Positions 60,093 to 64,000 of a stretch of DNA of 64,000 nucleotides are shown piece by piece; positions within the stretch are counted from its first letter, which is position 1, and the number at the start of each line of letters is the position of its first letter. The stretch covers positions 20,186-84,185 of the forward strand of contig JALOOU010000014.1 of the NCBI GenBank assembly GCA_025454255.1. The letters are read 5' to 3'. The notes beneath the pieces are model-generated. The model was not told the DNA's origin, made no database searches, and saw only the letters and a program-made list of their open reading frames with translations. Source of the DNA: Desulfobacterales bacterium. Lineage in GTDB: Bacteria; Desulfobacterota; Desulfobacteria; Desulfobacterales; SpSt-501. The translations under genes and the position numbers were made by a program.

Positions 60093-61079
60093 GGGGCGGT
60101 CGCCCGGAGCCATCATGTCGGCGAGGCGGGTGCCGATGATCTCCTCGGCTTCGGCCATGATCCGGTCGAGCAGCTCCCGGCAGGTGGGGATGTCGCGGAT
60201 CAGCCCGATGCACTGGCCGGCGGCCCAGGTGGCCTTATCCACATCGCCGTCCTGCAGCATCTGCCGGCCCACCCGGCCGGAGACGTAGGGGATGAGCTCC
60301 TCGATGCGGGTGTTGCCCCGGCCTTCGATTTCAAGGACCTTTTCGGCGGCCCGGTTGTGCAGCACGCGCTCCGTGTTGCGCAGGCTGCGCATGATCAGGC
60401 GGGTGTCGGTCTCGCGGCGGCGGATCAGCGCCAGCTTCATGTTTTCGTGCACCGGCGCCTCGCGGGTGGCCACGAAGCGCGTGCCCATGTTGATGCCGTC
60501 CGCGCCCAGGGCGAGCGCCGCCGCCAGGCCGCGGCCGTCGGCGAATCCGCCGGATGCGATCAGGGGCAGGTCGACCGCGTCGCGAGCCAGCGGTACGAGG
60601 ATCAAGGTGGTGACGTCGTCCTCCCCGGGGTGGCCGGCGGCTTCGAACCCGTCGATGCTGATGGCGTCGCAGCCGATCGTTTCGGCCTTCAGCGCGTGGC
60701 GCACCGAGGTGCATTTGTGAACGACCTTGATGCCCGCGGATTTGATCTGCGGCATGTAAGGCTCCGGGTTGCGGCCGGCGGTTTCGATAAAACCTACCCG
60801 CTCCTCGACGCACACGCGGATGAGGGCCGGGTAGTCCGGCGGCCGCAGGGTCGGCAGAAAGGTCAGGTTGACGCCGAAGGGCTTGGCGGTCATCCGCCGG
60901 CAGCGGCGGATCTCCGCCCGCAGGCGTTCGGCGTCGGGGAAGGTGAGGGCGGTCATGAAGCCCATGCCGCCGGCGTTGGCCACCGCCGCGACCAGCTCGG
61001 CCGTGGCCACCCACATGAGCCCCCCCTGGACGATGGGGCGTTCGACGCCGAAGAATTCCGTGATCCGCGTTTTAAGCAT
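60075..61079 (-). CDS. Nitronate monooxygenase/FabK-family FMN enzyme
   Basis: A 334-residue FMN TIM-barrel protein. Motifs: PIVQGGLMWVATAELVAAVANAGGMGF at the N-terminus, FGVNLTF near 68, IDGFEAAGHPGEDD with the conserved His near 150, LPLIASGGFADGRGLAAALALGADGINMGTRF near 175-205. This family covers nitronate monooxygenase, FabK-type enoyl-ACP reductases and, more distantly, PfaD. It starts about 100 bases after the PfaA-like gene on the same strand, so a role as the trans enoyl reductase of that synthase is plausible but unproven. Confidence 0.9.
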   Translation of the reverse strand: MLKTRITEFFGVERPIVQGGLMWVATAELVAAVANAGGMGFMTALTFPDAERLRAEIRRCRRMTAKPFGVNLTFLPTLRPPDYPALIRVCVEERVGFIETAGRNPEPYMPQIKSAGIKVVHKCTSVRHALKAETIGCDAISIDGFEAAGHPGEDDVTTLILVPLARDAVDLPLIASGGFADGRGLAAALALGADGINMGTRFVATREAPVHENMKLALIRRRETDTRLIMRSLRNTERVLHNRAAEKVLEIEGRGNTRIEELIPYVSGRVGRQMLQDGDVDKATWAAGQCIGLIRDIPTCRELLDRIMAEAEEIIGTRLADMMAPGDRPSPPHA

Positions 61080-61178
61080 CAGCCCCCCGCATCACTGCCA
61101 TCCCCGACGCAGACGCCGCCTGCGGTGCCACCGCCGGCGGCGATCAGCGAGTCTGCAGGGGTCCGCGACGGCGGGCGC

Positions 61179-64000
61179 CTAAAGGGTGCCCTCCGGCTTG
61201 AAGGCCCGGTTTAAAACCGGGTCCATCACCGCTTCGAAGCCGGTCAACCGGGCGACGACCTCGCCCTGCGCGTCCAGAAAGGTGAAGTCCCCGCGCATCT
61301 TTTTCCCGGCGGCATCCCGCACCTCGAGCACCACCGTAATCCCCTCGCTCGGGAAGGCCTGCCGGAACTGCCGGTAGGAGGAGGCGAGGCTGGGCAGGGA
61401 GACGCTGCCGCGCTGCTCGTAGCACCACAGGCTTGCCATCTGGAAGGCGGCGTCGAGCACGAGCGGGTCCGCCAGCCAGCTGTTGCGCAAGGGCGAGGCC
61501 ATCCACTGGACCGGGGCCGGAGCGCCGACGGCGTCGGCCACCATGCCGTCCGCGGTGCAGCAGCGGATCCCGCGCAGGCCCTGCAGCTGGCGTCCGTGGA
61601 AGAGGATTTTTTCGTAGATTTCAGCCGGCGAGCGCGGGTAGTGGTTGCAGGCCAGCGCATCGGGCAGACGATAGGCCGGCGGCGGCGCATAGTCCTCGGC
61701 CAGGATCGCCCTGGCCCTGGAGTGCAGGATCTCCTTGCCTTCGTCCATGCCGTTTCGCAGCTCGAGCTCGACCTCGAAGTGGCCGTTTTTGCGCAGGGCC
61801 TTCCCGGCCAGAAGGCGGACCCGCTTGGCCTTCCGTTCCAGCCGGATTCCGCTCATGATGCGCAGCTCCTCGAGTCCGTGCAGGATCAGGCCCGGGTTTT
61901 CGTGCAGCGCGCCGTGCCCGAAGAGCTCCGCGATCAGCGCCAGGGGCACGACCGGTTTGCCGTCGATGACATGGGAGCCGAGCACCGGGTAGGATGTCAG
62001 ATCGATCTGGCGCTCGAAAAGGATGCTGAGGGGCTGCCTCGGACTCGCGGCGGCCTGCATTGAGGCGGGGTTCAGGGTCCCGCCGATCACCACCTCGACC
62101 GGGGCGCCGGCCGGCCGGCCCAGCTCGCGGATCAGCGCGATAGCCCCTTCGGCGGCGGGCAGCAGCGTGACTCCCTGGCGTTCGAACTCGCGCTTGATGG
62201 AGGCCGTCACCATGCCGCATTCCCAGGGCCCCCAATTGATGGAGACCACGCGGCAGCCGGGCCGGTTGTCGGATTCGGCTTGGGCCAGCTTGTTCAACGC
62301 CTCATTGGCCATGGCGTAGTCGGCCTGGCCCCGGTTGCCGATGCGGGCGGTGACCGAGGAAAAAATGACGATGGCCTTGAGCTCGTCCGGTGCGCACGCC
62401 TCGAGCAGCGACCGGAACCCATCGAGTTTGGTCGTGAACACCCGCTCGAACTGCTCCATGTTCTTGGCGGCGATCAGCCGGTCCTCGAGCACGCCGGCGC
62501 CGTGGATCAGGCCGCGGATCGGCCCGAAGCGCGAGCGGGCGTCTGCCAGGGCGGCGCGGACCTGCCCGGCGTCACGCACATCGACGGCGTAATAGCGCAC
62601 GGAGGCCCCGGCCGACGCCATCGCCGCCAGCGAGTGCGAGACCTCCCGGTTCGCCAGAAGCTGCCGCAGGCGCCGTTCGACGTCGGCCGGCCGCACCGTT
62701 TGGCCGGTGAACTCGTGCTCGATCAGCGCCGCTTTGATCTCCGCCTCCGCTGCCAGGCCGTGCATCCACTCCGGCTCGGGGAAGGGTTCGGGCGAGCGGC
62801 CGAGCAGAACGAGGCCGGGGCGGACCCTGCGGGCCAGCTCCAGGGCGCAGGCGGCGGTGATGCCGCGCGCGCCGCCGCTGACCACGACGGCCTCCCCCGG
62901 CTGGAAGGGAAGCGCCCCCTCCGGATAGTCTTCCGCCGCAAGCACCGGCGTGCGGCAGCCGTTCGCGGCGAGGCCGGCCTCCAACGGGCCGCGGGTCATG
63001 GCGTGGGCGGCGACGGCCCGGGCCGCGGCGCGCAGATCCGTCCACTCCGGGTCGATGTCCAGGGCGCGGCAGATCACCTCCGGCCATTCGGCCGCGGCGG
63101 TTTTGGCCAGCCCGGCGAGTGCGCCTTGAACCGGGTTGGCCACGGCCCGGCCGCTGAAGCCGAAGGCGCCGTCCATGCGGGTCACTGTGGTGAAAAAGGC
63201 GCCCCCGCTCCGCGCGGATTCGGCCAGGTCCCCGGCAAGCCTTTGGGCGAGCTCGAAGCTGTTCTTCAGGTCCGCCTCCACAGCGGCCGGGGCCGGGTTC
63301 TGGACGATCACCAGGCCGGCTGCTGGCGGCAGATCCCTCCGGTGCTGCAGGATGTCGGTCGACACCAGGACGGCGTTGATCCCGAGCCGGCCGAACTCCG
63401 CCAGGAGGGCCTGCGAGAGCCCGGCGCGGTCGTCGGTCACAAAGACCTTGCGGCCCTTGGCAACGGCCACCTCCGCCGGGCCGGCCGCCGGGGCCTCCTG
63501 CAGGCGGACGACGCGGCGCTCGGCGGGCCGCCCGCCCGATGCGGCCGCGGCGAAACGGCACGAATCCGCCGCCGCGCCCGGCGACGGCGGCGCCTCCGGG
63601 GCCTGCGGCAGGGCCGGGGCGGGGGCGGCGCTGAGAAAGGCGATGATCTGGCCCAGCGTTTTGAGCCGCCCCATGTCCTCGGGGGCGACGGGCCGCAGGC
63701 CTCGAGGGTGGAGAGGATTTCGACGCGCTTGATGGAGTCGATGCCGAGGTCGGTTTCGATGTCCATGTCGAGGCCGAGCATCTCCACGGGGTAGCCGGTC
63801 AGCTCGGCCACCACCGCCAGCAGCAGGGCTTGCAGATCGTGGCGGTCTCCGGTTGGAGGCGCGGGGCGGGCTTCCGGAGCCCCTGCGGGCGCCTCCGGGG
63901 TCTGCGGCAGGGCCGGGGCGGGGGCGGCGCTGAGAAAGGCGATGATCTGGCCCAGCGTTTTGAGCCGCCCCATGTCCTCGGGGGCGACGGGCCGCAGGCC
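61179..64000 (-). CDS. PfaA-like PUFA/polyketide synthase, 3' part (ACP-KR-DH), with frameshift
   Basis: C-terminal portion of an iterative type I synthase that continues beyond the window. Reading inward: a linker with [15 protein letters not shown], an ACP with [13 protein letters not shown] (phosphopantetheine serine), a second copy of the linker, a ketoreductase ([38 protein letters not shown] with Ser and Tyr), and a polyketide-type hot-dog dehydratase ([29 protein letters not shown]). This order is the PfaA C-terminus. The ACP frame (to 63973) and the KR-DH frame (61179-63674) disagree by one base near 63700, where GAGGGCC appears to have become GAGGCC. It may be a sequencing indel in repeated sequence or a real break. 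Confidence 0.88.
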   Translation of the reverse strand, partial: PAARRPRGHGAAQNAGPDHRLSQRRPRPGPAADPGGARRGSGSPPRASNRRPPRSASPAAGGGGRADRLPRGDARPRHGHRNRPRHRLHQARRNPLHPRGLRPVAPEDMGRLKTLGQIIAFLSAAPAPALPQAPEAPPSPGAAADSCRFAAAASGGRPAERRVVRLQEAPAAGPAEVAVAKGRKVFVTDDRAGLSQALLAEFGRLGINAVLVSTDILQHRRDLPPAAGLVIVQNPAPAAVEADLKNSFELAQRLAGDLAESARSGGAFFTTVTRMDGAFGFSGRAVANPVQGALAGLAKTAAAEWPEVICRALDIDPEWTDLRAAARAVAAHAMTRGPLEAGLAANGCRTPVLAAEDYPEGALPFQPGEAVVVSGGARGITAACALELARRVRPGLVLLGRSPEPFPEPEWMHGLAAEAEIKAALIEHEFTGQTVRPADVERRLRQLLANREVSHSLAAMASAGASVRYYAVDVRDAGQVRAALADARSRFGPIRGLIHGAGVLEDRLIAAKNMEQFERVFTTKLDGFRSLLEACAPDELKAIVIFSSVTARIGNRGQADYAMANEALNKLAQAESDNRPGCRVVSINWGPWECGMVTASIKREFERQGVTLLPAAEGAIALIRELGRPAGAPVEVVIGGTLNPASMQAAASPRQPLSILFERQIDLTSYPVLGSHVIDGKPVVPLALIAELFGHGALHENPGLILHGLEELRIMSGIRLERKAKRVRLLAGKALRKNGHFEVELELRNGMDEGKEILHSRARAILAEDYAPPPAYRLPDALACNHYPRSPAEIYEKILFHGRQLQGLRGIRCCTADGMVADAVGAPAPVQWMASPLRNSWLADPLVLDAAFQMASLWCYEQRGSVSLPSLASSYRQFRQAFPSEGITVVLEVRDAAGKKMRGDFTFLDAQGEVVARLTGFEAVMDPVLNRAFKPEGTL
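63590..63701. repeat. ACP-linker repeat, copy A (copy B 63889-64000)
   Basis: 112 bases repeated at 63889-64000 with one mismatch (63602 C / 63901 T). The offset is 299, not a multiple of three, which locates a missing base between the copies. The repeat encodes the linker ...[19 protein letters not shown]... that separates tandem ACPs. Confidence 0.9.

Noticed and set aside
60075-61079. Calling the flavoprotein PfaD outright
   Set aside because: PfaD is much longer (about 540 residues); only the shared FMN barrel family and position support the role, so it is reported as a candidate.

Overview
The window is a compact, very GC-rich bacterial segment. The gene mix fits a Desulfobacterota-like (deltaproteobacterial) anaerobe: a tungsten-type aldehyde:ferredoxin oxidoreductase, SelA, a TAXI-type TRAP transporter, PfaA/PfaC-type lipid synthase genes and oleABCD. 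Taxonomy is inferred from gene content only; no rRNA or tRNA gene was recognised.

Layout. 1-9.4 kb: ileS (5' end outside the window), lspA, holA, two small ORFs, an SDR plus HisD-like dehydrogenase pair, an aldo/keto reductase and a J-domain protein. 9.5-16 kb: a PatB-type lyase, small zinc-ribbon genes and a TAXI-TRAP/DapA-like/PPC catabolic operon. 16-21 kb (minus): fmdB-hemC-cobA/hemD-STAS-moaA-adenosine-specific kinase, with cobA/hemD split by an exact 47-bp tandem duplication. 21-27 kb: gmhA, a TPR protein, selA and a CheD-HDOD fusion. 27-29 kb: rfbB and pyrF, separated by a palindromic repeat.

28.9-50.3 kb is the centrepiece: an uninterrupted minus-strand run bcsA-bcsB-bcsZ-bcsC-pfaC-like-oleA-oleB-oleC-oleD-PocR protein-MEDS histidine kinase-LuxR response regulator. 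Many junctions overlap (ATGA type). It joins c-di-GMP-responsive cellulose synthesis and export, a KS-CLF-dehydratase subunit of a PUFA-type lipid synthase, the complete long-chain olefin pathway (OleABCD), and two sensor families proposed to bind simple hydrocarbon derivatives. A good internal promoter precedes oleA.

50.6-58.6 kb: mrp, 3-hydroxyacyl-CoA dehydrogenase, an aminotransferase, AOR, a yvcK-like gene, an alpha/beta hydrolase and a Cys-rich protein. 58.6-60.1 kb is a small accessory patch: an AT-rich island with a tiny RHH gene missed by the ORF track, a zinc-ribbon gene and a broken nucleotidyltransferase remnant. 60.1-64 kb: a nitronate-monooxygenase/FabK-type flavoprotein next to the 3' part of a PfaA-like megasynthase (ACP-KR-DH), which carries an apparent 1-base frameshift in an ACP repeat.

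Main inference: the cell makes a polyketide-type (probably polyunsaturated) acyl chain with PfaA/PfaC, perhaps condenses it into hydrocarbon with OleABCD, and couples this genetically to cellulose production.
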